DNA of 33,083 bases from Mycoplasma sp. CAG:611 (GCA_000434175.1 HF999772.1:1-33083), one strand, 5' to 3'; counted from the first letter of the stretch, positions 24,048 to 32,270 are shown. Made by a program: numbers and translations. The notes: generated from the letters alone by a model not told the origin.

Positions 24048-24595
24048 GGATAAATTATTTTAAATCCTAAATTATATTTTGAAATATTATTATAAAATTC
24101 TTCTTTAAAAGTATCATCATTTAACATTTCATCTAAAATAACTGTTTTAAAATATGGAACATCTATGATTAAATAATTATCTTCTTCTGTTATGCTAACG
24201 CATGAATTATTACATTCATTATCATAATTATTTAAAAAATTAACTTCCATATTATATGGTAAAACATATTTATAATCATTAAACTCTATTTCTTTAGCTA
24301 ATAAATCTATTTTAAATATTGTTTTAGTATTATCTTTAAAAATTATTTCTTTACATATACTTGATGATGTACTACAATCAGTCATACTTTTATATCCTTT
24401 TGTTAGCATTGTTTTATGAAAATCTTTATATAAATCATTTTTAAATTCTATCACTTTCTTTTCTTCTAATTTTTGATTAGCAAAAGATCTTATTTCATTA
24501 ACAACTTTTAACATTCCCATAGCTATTATCATAAGAAGTGTAAAAGATATGATTAACTCTACAATAGTAATTCCTTTATTGTTTAACTTTTTCAT
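24035..24595 (-). CDS. Prepilin-like protein (type IV pilin/ComG-like), distal gene
   Basis: The start at ATG 24595 follows GAGG and gives 186 residues. The N-terminus MKKLNNKGITIVELIISFTL has the prepilin cleavage site (after Gly8), Ile at mature position 1 and Glu at position 5, followed by a single hydrophobic helix. The rest is a globular part with Cys pairs (CSTSSSIC and CNNSC). This is a minor pilin or pseudopilin by shape; ComGF-like size is possible but I cannot assign a subtype. It begins one base before the stop codon of the upstream prepilin gene ends, so the two are coupled. Its 3' end overlaps ylbJ by 13 bases. No prepilin peptidase gene is visible. Confidence 0.8.
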   Translation of the reverse strand: MKKLNNKGITIVELIISFTLLMIIAMGMLKVVNEIRSFANQKLEEKKVIEFKNDLYKDFHKTMLTKGYKSMTDCSTSSSICKEIIFKDNTKTIFKIDLLAKEIEFNDYKYVLPYNMEVNFLNNYDNECNNSCVSITEEDNYLIIDVPYFKTVILDEMLNDDTFKEEFYNNISKYNLGFKIIYPYNL

Positions 24596-24596
24596 A

Positions 24597-25532
24597 TTAC
24601 GCCTCACAGTCTACAGAAAAGTTTGTTGTATCTTTAGTATTTTCTGTTTTTGTTCTATATTTATATCCATCACTTCTACCTTCACATTTATTGTCATTTG
24701 TTGACATGCAAACAGTTTCAGGATTGCTCGTAAAACTATTTTTTCTATAAAAAGTACCCGTTACTTGTTCACAAGTATCACTAACATCACAAGGTATATC
24801 TGTATATTCGCTCCATGTATCATTTAGTTTTGTACGATACAAGACAGTTGCTGTTTCACAAAGATTTACATTATCATCATTTACTTCACATACTTTCTCA
24901 CTAGTCCAAGGACCTATATTTATATATAATTGATTAACTTTTTCACACACACCCTCTTCTACATTACAGGGTTTAAAAGTGTAATTCCAATTACCATAAA
25001 TATATTTATTACATTTTTTTGAATAAAAATTACTGTTAGCATAGCCATAATCTGTTTTAATAATTAATCTATAAAGTTCATCATTACTGTTATAATTTGG
25101 AATATAACTAATATATTTAGCTAATTTTCCATCTGTAAAAACTGACTTTTTTATTTTTTCAGGATTATATGATGTTAAAATAAGCGTTTTTATATTAAAC
25201 TTTTTAGCATTAATGTTACATTTATTTAAAAATTCATTACTAAAATTATAATTATTACAACTACCATTTTCAATTAAAGTAACATAGTTATTATTTAAAA
25301 CATTTGTAAATAAATTATTTTTCGTTGCCGTATTTTCTTTTAAATACTTTAGATACATTACTCTTGTATAAAATAATGCATATTCTGTATCGATATTATT
25401 ATAATAAAGTCTATTTTCATATTCTCCCACGCTTGGATAAAAATTTGAATACACCGCGATAAATAAAACAAGTATTGCTACACTTACAACCATTAATTCA
25501 GTTAACATAAAACCCTTATTATTTTTTTTCAT
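24597..25532 (-). CDS. Prepilin-like protein with Cys-rich repeat domain
   Basis: From ATG 25532 (GAGGAG nine bases upstream) the protein has 311 residues. The N-terminus MKKNNKGFMLTELMVVSVAI has a prepilin site after Gly7 with Glu at mature position 5, then one hydrophobic helix. A middle domain of about 150 residues follows. The C-terminal 125 or so residues contain ten Cys in a repeated pattern, roughly W-x5-7-C-x5-9-C-E-x5-Y/F-Y: WNYTFKPC...CEKV, WTSEKVC...CETA, WSEYTDIPC...CEQV, NPETVC...CEGR, and a final VDCEA. Such a tail suggests a disulfide-stabilised extracellular binding module on a pilus-like fibre. It resembles no module I can name with confidence; thrombospondin-1-like spacing is only suggestive. 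Confidence 0.8.
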   Translation of the reverse strand: MKKNNKGFMLTELMVVSVAILVLFIAVYSNFYPSVGEYENRLYYNNIDTEYALFYTRVMYLKYLKENTATKNNLFTNVLNNNYVTLIENGSCNNYNFSNEFLNKCNINAKKFNIKTLILTSYNPEKIKKSVFTDGKLAKYISYIPNYNSNDELYRLIIKTDYGYANSNFYSKKCNKYIYGNWNYTFKPCNVEEGVCEKVNQLYINIGPWTSEKVCEVNDDNVNLCETATVLYRTKLNDTWSEYTDIPCDVSDTCEQVTGTFYRKNSFTSNPETVCMSTNDNKCEGRSDGYKYRTKTENTKDTTNFSVDCEA

Positions 25533-25553
25533 AAAAAACTTCTCCTCAGTCAC

Positions 25554-25582
25554 TTGATTATATTACAATATTATTATATAAT
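25554..25582 (+). promoter_or_regulatory. Promoter of the PilB/GspE-like gene
   Basis: TTGATT (25554-25559) and TATAAT (25577-25582) are 17 bases apart, in the divergent gap between the prepilin and ATPase genes. Confidence 0.65.
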
Positions 25583-25628
25583 ATTTTTATAGTAAAAGTA
25601 AATAAAAAGAATAAAAGAGGAAGATATT

Positions 25629-27074
25629 ATGAGAGAATTTGATTTTACAAGTACTCCGATTGTAAATATTGTAAATGACATTATTATTGATGCTGTTAAT
25701 AAAAATGCCAGTGATATTCACTTTGATCCACATGAAAAATTTTTAAAAATTAGAGTTCGTGTCGATGGTGATTTACAAGATTATTCAATTGTAGATAACA
25801 AATATAAAAGAAATTTAGTAACTAGAGTAAAATTACTTTCAGGAATGAATATAACTGAATCAAGGCTACCACAAGATGGTGCGATAAAAAGTAATATTAA
25901 TGGGAAAGATTTAGACCTTCGTGTTTCTTGTTTACCTACTAATTTAGGAGAAAAAGTTGTTATAAGAATTCTTGATTATACAATGAGTTTTGAAGGGCTT
26001 GAAAAATTAGGATTTTCTAAAACAAATTATGAACATATATTAAAAATGATAGCTAATCCCAATGGAATTGTATTAATAACAGGTGCTACTGGTAGTGGTA
26101 AATCTACGACTGTTTATTCAATGCTTCAAAAACTTAATCGTGAAGAAACAAATATAATAACTGTTGAAGACCCAGTTGAAATGAACATTGAAGGTGTTAA
26201 TCAAATTCAAGTTAATAGTGACATCGGTTTAACTTTTGCCAATGTTTTAAGATCTATCTTAAGACAAGACCCAAATATTATATTAATCGGAGAAATAAGA
26301 GATAGTGAAACTGCTAAAATAGCAATAAGAGCATCAATTACAGGACACTTAGTTTTATCAACACTTCATACAAATAACTCTTTAAATACAATAGAAAGAC
26401 TTTTAGATATGGATGTTGAAAGATATTTGCTTTCTTCTTCATTAAAAGGAATTGTATCTCAAAGTTTGGCTAAAAGACTTTGTCCTCATTGTAAAAAACT
26501 TGTTCCTACAACAGACTGGGAAAAGCAAATATTTAAAAAATCTTTAGGTATTGAAGTTAATGAAACATATAAAGCTGTTGGATGTGATAAATGTCATAAA
26601 GGTTATAAAGGAAGAATAGCTATTCAAGAAGTTTTATATATTACTGAAGAAATAAGAAATGCAATAAATGAGGGAAAACCTCGTGAAGATTTACATAGAA
26701 TGATTTATAAACAAGGTACTTTAACTATTTTCCAAGATGGAATGATGAAAGTACTTGATGGAATCACAACAATTGAAGAAATATTTAGAATAGTTGATGA
26801 AGATGATGATATCTATAGTGAAGTTAAAGTTAAAAAACTTGAAGAAGAACAACCTATAGAACAAAAAATTACTAAAATAGATAGAATACCTTTAGAAGAA
26901 CAAAATGAAGAAGTTATTAAAAAACCTGAAGTCATTAATAATGAAACACTTGAAAATGAAAAAAACAATAATAATGACTTTAATTTAGATGACTTTATTA
27001 ATCAAGATAATGAAAAAGAAAATAAAGATGATGATTTTACACAAGATTTAATTAATTTAATAAATAATAATTAA
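25629..27074 (+). CDS. PilB/GspE/ComGA-type assembly ATPase
   Basis: This 481-residue ATPase powers pilus or pseudopilus assembly on the inner side of the membrane. It starts directly with the N2-like domain (ASDIHFDPHEKFLKIRVRVD), without the longer MshEN domain of PilB. It has Walker A GATGSGKST (152-160), the Asp box TVEDPVEMNIEG, Walker B IILIGEIRDSETA, the His box HLVLSTLHTNN and the zinc tetracysteine Cys285, Cys288, Cys319, Cys322. After about residue 395 an Asn/Glu/Asp-rich tail of some 85 residues follows, which is not part of the usual family. AGAGGAAG precedes the ATG. It is divergent from the two prepilin-like genes; no PilC/ComGB gene is next to it. Confidence 0.93.
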   Translation: MREFDFTSTPIVNIVNDIIIDAVNKNASDIHFDPHEKFLKIRVRVDGDLQDYSIVDNKYKRNLVTRVKLLSGMNITESRLPQDGAIKSNINGKDLDLRVSCLPTNLGEKVVIRILDYTMSFEGLEKLGFSKTNYEHILKMIANPNGIVLITGATGSGKSTTVYSMLQKLNREETNIITVEDPVEMNIEGVNQIQVNSDIGLTFANVLRSILRQDPNIILIGEIRDSETAKIAIRASITGHLVLSTLHTNNSLNTIERLLDMDVERYLLSSSLKGIVSQSLAKRLCPHCKKLVPTTDWEKQIFKKSLGIEVNETYKAVGCDKCHKGYKGRIAIQEVLYITEEIRNAINEGKPREDLHRMIYKQGTLTIFQDGMMKVLDGITTIEEIFRIVDEDDDIYSEVKVKKLEEEQPIEQKITKIDRIPLEEQNEEVIKKPEVINNETLENEKNNNNDFNLDDFINQDNEKENKDDDFTQDLINLINNN

Positions 27075-27100
27075 AGGTCAAGACTCTTCTTGACCTTTAA
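27071..27100. terminator. Bidirectional terminator between ATPase and rhodanese genes
   Basis: A perfect 13-base stem (27071-27083 and 27088-27100) with loop CTCT. The stop codons of both convergent genes (27072-27074 and 27097-27099) lie in its arms. T tracts are interrupted on both sides. Confidence 0.75.
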
Positions 27101-27387
27101 TATTTATTAAGATATTCGTTATATCCTCCTAAACAATTAACAACTTTATACCCTTTATTTGCAAGACTTTTACAAACACTTGCACTTTGAAAACCTTTAC
27201 TACAATAAATATAATAAGTTTCATCTTGTTTTAAATAATCATCAGGATTAATAAGTAAAAAATTCATAGGAATATTTTTAGAAGTTGGTATAGATCCTAA
27301 TTTATATAAATAATTATCCCTTATATCTATTATATTAATACGGCCTATCATTTTTTTTAAATCACTAGTTGGTATACTTGAAAGCAT
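27097..27387 (-). CDS. Rhodanese-like domain protein
   Basis: This 96-residue single-domain rhodanese could carry sulfur as a persulfide on Cys62. The motif is YYIYCSKGFQSASVC, with the active-site loop CSKGFQS; N-terminal IIDIRDNYLYKLGSIP and C-terminal VNCLGGYNEYL match the family. An AGGAGGGAAGG Shine-Dalgarno precedes the ATG. It has no membrane segment and stands alone between two terminators. The sulfur acceptor is unknown. Confidence 0.92.
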   Translation of the reverse strand: MLSSIPTSDLKKMIGRINIIDIRDNYLYKLGSIPTSKNIPMNFLLINPDDYLKQDETYYIYCSKGFQSASVCKSLANKGYKVVNCLGGYNEYLNKY

Positions 27388-27443
27388 AACCTTCCCTCCT
27401 GATTTATTATATGAAAATATACTTTATTTAATAATTATATATA

Positions 27444-27474
27444 TAACGAAAAAACAACCTTAAAAGTTGTTTTT
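27444..27474 (-). terminator. Terminator after the two-HEPN candidate gene
   Basis: AAAAACAAC (27450-27458) pairs with GTTGTTTTT (27466-27474), loop CTTAAAA. The minus strand continues TTTTTTCG. It starts at the stop codon (27473-27475). Confidence 0.75.
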
Positions 27475-28846
27475 AAATTTTTGATATAAGTTTATTATAA
27501 ATTTCTTCAACATTATCATCAATATTAATACCTGTTCCTAAAATTATTTTTGATAATTCCATTAAATTGTTTAATATCTTATATTCTTCTCCTTTATCTT
27601 GTACTATACTAGATAAATCAAACGCAAATTTAATAAATGTATAATTATTTCTATTATTATCATCTATTTTTGTCATTAATGAAAATACATTTCTTACCGA
27701 ATTTTCATAGGCAAATTTAATACTTTGTAAATCATTTGGATTAGTCATATCATATAGAAAAACTGAATTATTTTCAATCAAAGAATAATTAGCATGTTCA
27801 ACAGAGTTTCTAAAAGAAGATACAATAATTTCATTTTTTTGTCTTAATAAACTTATTATTTCACTATAAAATTTAGTAAAAGTTGTTGCTAAACTTCTTT
27901 TAAAAGCATTATTTGGATGTTCTTTATATGACTTTATTAATGGTTCAACTTTTTCATTAAAACTACAACACACTTTTTTTATCTTACTAATCTTAGAATT
28001 ATAATTTATATCTCTGCCATTTAAAAATTGCATAAACCTAGGATTAGGATTTAAACCCATATATGCATAATCATCTTGTCTATCTTCAATTTCTGATAAA
28101 GTTATACACATATAATTATATAATCCTATCGCAGCATCATTATTTCTTACTCCTAAAATACGAGAAATTTCTTTTATAAGTTCTGATGTCATTTTATCTA
28201 TTTCATCAATTTCAATTTCTGTTTTTGGACTATTTTTACTTTTTTGTTGTATGTCTTTTAATAATCCCACTATATCAGATAATTTTTCATTACTTACTTT
28301 TGGACTATTTAATAATTTATTAAACAAAATATTTAATTCATTATTTTGTAGCTCTTCTAATATTTCTTTTCCATTTTTAACATATAATATATTATATATA
28401 TTTTTATCATCATATATTTTATCATCTATCTTATTATTATATATTTTATCATTATATATTTTATTATCATATACTTTATCAAAATTATATAAAGATGCCA
28501 TTTCATTCATATAATTATCATAAGAATTTAAATAATCTTTATAATCAGAAAAATCATCATTAGAATTTATTGATTTTTCTATATAGAAAGTAATAGAATT
28601 AAACAACTCTATCGGAATAGAACATTTTAAACTATATGTATCATTAACATTATCAATATTAATAGTATTACTATCAAGGTCAATATTATATTTGTTATGT
28701 ACTAAAGAATCTCTAACTTTATTAAAAAACCATAATGCTTCTTTTTCTTCAGGTGTTAGTTTTTCTTCTGATTCTATTTCAATATTATTAACTACATAAC
28801 TTGCATTTTTTATTATTTCTTCTTTAAACTTCATAATCATCGGCAT
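27473..28846 (-). CDS. Unrecognised protein with two HEPN-like Rx4H motifs
   Basis: From the first in-frame ATG (28846) the product has 457 mostly helical residues. I do not recognise a named family. Two short segments resemble each other and the HEPN ribonuclease motif R-[N/D]-x3-H: KVRDSLVHNKYNID (Arg45, His50) and SFRNSVEHANYSLI (Arg346, His351). Both are preceded by a helix and followed by a hydrophobic strand-like stretch. Between them lies a low-complexity repeat of KIYND units (residues 124-151) and a helical region. HEPN proteins often act as RNases in phage defence or toxin systems; activity here is inference. No Shine-Dalgarno precedes the first ATGs, and the frame is open for 37 further codons upstream without a start, so the true 5' end is uncertain. 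No nucleotidyltransferase partner is nearby. Confidence 0.6.
   Translation of the reverse strand: MPMIMKFKEEIIKNASYVVNNIEIESEEKLTPEEKEALWFFNKVRDSLVHNKYNIDLDSNTINIDNVNDTYSLKCSIPIELFNSITFYIEKSINSNDDFSDYKDYLNSYDNYMNEMASLYNFDKVYDNKIYNDKIYNNKIDDKIYDDKNIYNILYVKNGKEILEELQNNELNILFNKLLNSPKVSNEKLSDIVGLLKDIQQKSKNSPKTEIEIDEIDKMTSELIKEISRILGVRNNDAAIGLYNYMCITLSEIEDRQDDYAYMGLNPNPRFMQFLNGRDINYNSKISKIKKVCCSFNEKVEPLIKSYKEHPNNAFKRSLATTFTKFYSEIISLLRQKNEIIVSSFRNSVEHANYSLIENNSVFLYDMTNPNDLQSIKFAYENSVRNVFSLMTKIDDNNRNNYTFIKFAFDLSSIVQDKGEEYKILNNLMELSKIILGTGINIDDNVEEIYNKLISKI
28397..28475 (-). repeat. Coding tandem repeat of about 15 bases (KIYND/KIYNN units)
   Basis: The minus strand repeats a unit of the type AAAATATATAATGAT five to six times with variation, read as YDNKIYNDKIYNNKIDDKIY and following residues. 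All units are multiples of three bases or nearly so, keeping the frame. It forms a charged linker inside the two-HEPN candidate. Confidence 0.7.
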
Positions 28847-28932
28847 ATATTTTGCTTTTTGTTTTTTACCAAAATAAAATTTCCGTTGACCAGTTTTTAT
28901 TAAAATTTTTTCCTTTATTAAAACAAATTTCG

Positions 28933-29052
28933 CTATAGAAAAAGAAAAAAATGAACTTTAGTAAGTTTTTGCGTATTACCACTAAGTAAAATTTCTACTA
29001 ATTCTCTAGTTTTTTCTTTTAACTCTTTACTTTTTATAATCAAAATAATCAC
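28933..29052 (-). other. Short open frame, possible 5' part of the two-HEPN gene
   Basis: A frame opening at GTG 29052 or TTG 29043 reads KSKELKEKTRELVEILLSGN and on to KLTKVHFF, then stops at TAG 28935-28933. At its end lies a run of seven T (28951-28945) read T-TTT-TTT, the form of a -1 slippery site. A shift of -1 there enters the open frame that leads without a stop into the 457-residue protein. It could also be a decayed gene or a sequencing deletion of one T. The rest of 28847-29092 holds nothing else I can support. Confidence 0.4.
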
Positions 29053-29092
29053 ACTACTTTCAAAACATATTTAATATACTTTTTAAATTTTT

Positions 29093-30172
29093 CTATTTCA
29101 TTGACACACTATTATTTAATAATATAACACCATATATAAATAAGACATCTTTATCTTTAAAATCTATATAATTTTTTAATATTTTTGGTGAAATATATCT
29201 TGTATCTACAACAGTTATTTTCTTATAACCATTAATAAATAATGGTATTAAACTACTTCCATAAGAATCTCTAAACACAATTAATTCTTTAGAAGATGTA
29301 CTATTTTCATTTACAATATCAATTAAAGATACTGCACCAGATAAATAAACATCATACTTATCTAAAGATGATAACTTATTTAAATTATAAACACTTTCTT
29401 TTTTAGATGTTTCATAATTATAGATATAACTATTATTAATAACGTCATTTGTTAATATTTTTATATAATCTTCTCCTGTTTTAACTGGTAATTGATAATA
29501 ATAAACTCCTTTAAACATATCAAGTGTTTTTACATCATAACTAGAAATGCTAAAATCCATATTTTCAGCAAAATAATTTGCTATTTTTTCTAAAGACTCC
29601 TGTTTCCAATGTGTATCTGTTTTATAATAATCTTCTAAAGTTAACAAAGGGAATATATTTATATAATTTAACGAAGATAATCTATCTTTCATAATTTGTT
29701 GTAATTTATCATAATCAAGTTTTAAATTATTTTTATTTATAAAATAATTCTTATCTGGTATTATTGAATAATATATATTATTTGTTTCATCTAAATAATT
29801 AGTTTTTATATAATTAATTTTATTAGTTACTCTAACAATAGACTTTTCATTTAAAGGATATATATTAGATACAATATAATCGTTATATAAATATAAATTA
29901 TTATAATTAGCTTTTGTTTTAAGTTCAATTTTAGCTTTTAATAATCTAAACTCATCTCTTTTTATAAATTGATCTGTTGTATATTTATCAAATTTTTCAA
30001 AAAATGATTTATCTAATAAAGTAGTTAATGTTAATTTAGGAAATTGTTCTAGTTTTCTTCTTTCACTTATGGATATTTCGTTATCTTTAGTAAATATATT
30101 AATAAACATAATACCTATAATTAATCCTAAAAATAAAATACTCACAATAATATTTTTTAATTTATCGTTCAT
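29093..30172 (-). CDS. DHHW-family SGNH-like protein (AlgX/AlgJ-like)
   Basis: This 359-residue protein has one N-terminal membrane segment (about 8-28) and an extracellular SGNH-hydrolase-like domain. The family marks are the start ISERRKLEQFPKLT, the His motif KTDTHWK (Asp186, His188) and the nucleophile loop FRDSYGSSLIP (Ser303). Proteins of this type work with an MBOAT protein to O-acetylate extracellular polysaccharide, as AlgX/AlgJ do with AlgI. The gene lies 12 bases after the MBOAT gene with AAAGGAGG before its ATG, so they are one operon. The polymer modified is unknown; wall or capsule polymer is likely. Confidence 0.85.
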   Translation of the reverse strand: MNDKLKNIIVSILFLGLIIGIMFINIFTKDNEISISERRKLEQFPKLTLTTLLDKSFFEKFDKYTTDQFIKRDEFRLLKAKIELKTKANYNNLYLYNDYIVSNIYPLNEKSIVRVTNKINYIKTNYLDETNNIYYSIIPDKNYFINKNNLKLDYDKLQQIMKDRLSSLNYINIFPLLTLEDYYKTDTHWKQESLEKIANYFAENMDFSISSYDVKTLDMFKGVYYYQLPVKTGEDYIKILTNDVINNSYIYNYETSKKESVYNLNKLSSLDKYDVYLSGAVSLIDIVNENSTSSKELIVFRDSYGSSLIPLFINGYKKITVVDTRYISPKILKNYIDFKDKDVLFIYGVILLNNSVSMK

Positions 30173-30184
30173 AAAAGTCCTCCT

Positions 30185-31576
30185 TTAAAATCTAAAATAT
30201 AAAAATGGATTATAAGAACTATCTATTAAATATGCTGTTACAAGAAGAAGTAATATTACTAAAAATATTGGTTCTAAAATACTTATAATTTTATTTAAAC
30301 ATTTACTTTTCTTTAATTTTTCTATTATATTTTTAAATAAAGGAGTTGCTCCGAAAATTGCTATAATTAAAACTATTAAATAACTTTTTAAATAATAAAT
30401 TGTATAATTATTTATAAATACCTCTTTATTTAATCCAAATAAACCTTTTATATTGAAAAATGCTTCATTTATACTTCCGGCGTTAAACATTATAAAACTA
30501 ATCATAATAATAAATAAAACATAAATATTTCTTAGAAATTTAGGTAATTTAGAAATATATTTACTTAACCATAATTTTTCTATTACAAGAAAAACTCCGA
30601 TAAATAATCCCCATAAAATAAAATTATATGCTGCACCATGCCATATTCCTGTAAGAAACCAGACAATTAAAACATTTCTAACTAATTTAAGTGTTCCTTT
30701 TCTACTTCCTCCAAGAGGAATATATACATAATCTTTAAACCATGAACTTAAAGATATATGCCATCTACGCCAAAATTCTGTTATACTTTTAGAAATAAAT
30801 GGATAGTTAAAGTTTTCTAAAAAAGTAAAACCAAACATTTTTCCAAGACCAATAGCCATATCACTATAAGCAGAAAAATCAAAATAAACTTGTAACATAT
30901 AACTTATTGCAAAAATCCAATAAAATAAAACACTTCTTTCATCAACTAAACTAAACTTGGTACACAATTCTCCAAGCATATTAGCTATAAGTACTTTTTT
31001 AGCTAGTCCAATTATAAACCTTCTTACTCCTAAAGAAAACTTTTCAATTGTTTCATCTCTATTATCTAATTCATCACAAATTGTTTCATATCTAACAATA
31101 GGACCTGCGATTAACTGAGGGAATAAAGACACATAAGTTGCTAATTTTAAAATATTTTTTTGGACTTTTACTTTTCCTCGATAAACATCTATTACATAAC
31201 TAAGTATTTGAAAAGTATAAAAAGATATTCCTATAGGAAGTGCAATATTCAAAAAACTAATATTGGTTTTAAATATTGAATTAATCGTACCAATAAAAAG
31301 ATCTGTATATTTAAATACACAAAGAAGTCCGATATGTATAATTATGGTTATTAAAAAAATCTCTTTACTTTTATATTTATCTATTAATAAAGCACCAAAA
31401 TACGCTACAAGAATTTCTACTAACATTAAAATAACATATTTAGGTTCACCATACATATAAAAAATAATAGAAAATATAAGTAAAATATAATTTCTATATT
31501 TTTTAGGTGTTATAAAATATAATATTATTATCGTGGGTAAAAAATAATATAAAAAACTTATACTTGTAAATAACAT
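30185..31576 (-). CDS. MBOAT-family O-acyltransferase (AlgI/DltB-like)
   Basis: This 463-residue membrane protein has about eleven spans and moves acyl groups across the membrane to an extracellular acceptor. Conserved parts are LPIGISFYTFQILSYVIDVYRG, FPQLIAGPIVRY, QVYFDFSAYSDMAIGLG, FWRRWHISLSSWFKDYVYIP (His273) and the catalytic TGIWHGAAYNFILWG (His313). The companion DHHW protein points to the AlgI-type polymer acetylation branch and not to DltB. AAGGAGG precedes the ATG. A hairpin with imperfect T tract lies in the 47-base gap to the upstream DUF4358 gene. Confidence 0.92.
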   Translation of the reverse strand: MLFTSISFLYYFLPTIIILYFITPKKYRNYILLIFSIIFYMYGEPKYVILMLVEILVAYFGALLIDKYKSKEIFLITIIIHIGLLCVFKYTDLFIGTINSIFKTNISFLNIALPIGISFYTFQILSYVIDVYRGKVKVQKNILKLATYVSLFPQLIAGPIVRYETICDELDNRDETIEKFSLGVRRFIIGLAKKVLIANMLGELCTKFSLVDERSVLFYWIFAISYMLQVYFDFSAYSDMAIGLGKMFGFTFLENFNYPFISKSITEFWRRWHISLSSWFKDYVYIPLGGSRKGTLKLVRNVLIVWFLTGIWHGAAYNFILWGLFIGVFLVIEKLWLSKYISKLPKFLRNIYVLFIIMISFIMFNAGSINEAFFNIKGLFGLNKEVFINNYTIYYLKSYLIVLIIAIFGATPLFKNIIEKLKKSKCLNKIISILEPIFLVILLLLVTAYLIDSSYNPFLYFRF

Positions 31577-31594
31577 AATTTCCTCCTTATAAAT

Positions 31595-31618
31595 AAAGCA
31601 CCAAATAAATGGTGTTTT
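31595..31618 (-). terminator. Hairpin between DUF4358 and MBOAT genes
   Basis: AAAGCACCA (31595-31603) pairs with TGGTGTTTT (31610-31618), one G-T pair, loop AATAAA. On the minus strand TTTATTTAT follows. As the MBOAT gene has no clear promoter of its own, it may attenuate and not fully terminate. Confidence 0.5.
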
Positions 31619-31623
31619 ATTTT

Positions 31624-32190
31624 TTAATTAGCTAATAATTCATCTGGTAATTCTATATTATTGCTTTTAGTAAGTTCCTTACCTATATTATTATTAACAT
31701 ATTTTTTAAAATTATTATATACAGATGTAGCCCATTCTTCATTTGTCATAACTAGGAAAATAACATTTCCACTATTTGTTATATATAACTTATCAGCACT
31801 AACACAAATCCACATATCCATATCAATATTATCTAACATTTCTTGTTTCATTTTTTCTACATTAGCACCATCTTTAACTTTAACAACTGACAATAAATAA
31901 GCTTGTGATGTCATAGTTGGATTAGAAATAACTAATGCTTCAACATCTTTATTAGACTGTAATCCTGTATAAGCAGTTACTTCATCTTCATTTTTAACAT
32001 CAATTACAGATGTAGCAAGTTCTGGTAAATCTACTTGCTTATAAATAGTTTTAATCATACTTTTAATATCACTTACACTGTTAATTGTACCTGTACCCTT
32101 TTTATTATTAAATAAAAATAATACTACTCCTACTAACACTACTAATACTAAAATAGATATAAAAACTAATTTTTGTTTATCTTCTTTCAT
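31624..32190 (-). CDS. DUF4358 protein, membrane-anchored
   Basis: This 188-residue protein has an N-terminal membrane anchor (about 8-27) and an extracellular domain with the DUF4358 features: a segment of the type DVKNEDEVTAYTGL, AEALVISNPTMTSQAYLLSVVKV-like text (here DVEALVISNP then TSQAYLLSVV) and ADKLYITNSGNVIFLVM. In clostridia DUF4358 genes commonly lie in MBOAT-DHHW operons, as they do here. Function is unknown; a role in polymer acylation is inferred. AGGTGAGGA precedes the ATG, and a good promoter lies 30 bases upstream. Confidence 0.82.
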   Translation of the reverse strand: MKEDKQKLVFISILVLVVLVGVVLFLFNNKKGTGTINSVSDIKSMIKTIYKQVDLPELATSVIDVKNEDEVTAYTGLQSNKDVEALVISNPTMTSQAYLLSVVKVKDGANVEKMKQEMLDNIDMDMWICVSADKLYITNSGNVIFLVMTNEEWATSVYNNFKKYVNNNIGKELTKSNNIELPDELLAN

Positions 32191-32222
32191 TACTTATCCT
32201 CACCTTTCTTTATTATATTTCT

Positions 32223-32251
32223 ATTATATCAAAAAAAAATAATATTTCCAA
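32223..32251 (-). promoter_or_regulatory. Promoter of the DUF4358-MBOAT-DHHW operon
   Basis: On the minus strand TTGGAA (32246-32251) and TATAAT (32223-32228) are 17 bases apart; the spacer is rich in T. Confidence 0.7.
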
Positions 32252-32270
32252 TATTTTTTTATAATTGCAT

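Noticed and set aside
28397..28475. CRISPR-like short repeats
   Set aside because: The units are contiguous, about 15 bases, AT-only in type and in frame within a coding region; there are no spacers and no cas genes nearby.
30185..31576. DltB of a D-alanylation (dlt) operon
   Set aside because: No dltA, dltC or typical DltD lies nearby; DHHW and DUF4358 neighbours point to polysaccharide O-acylation.
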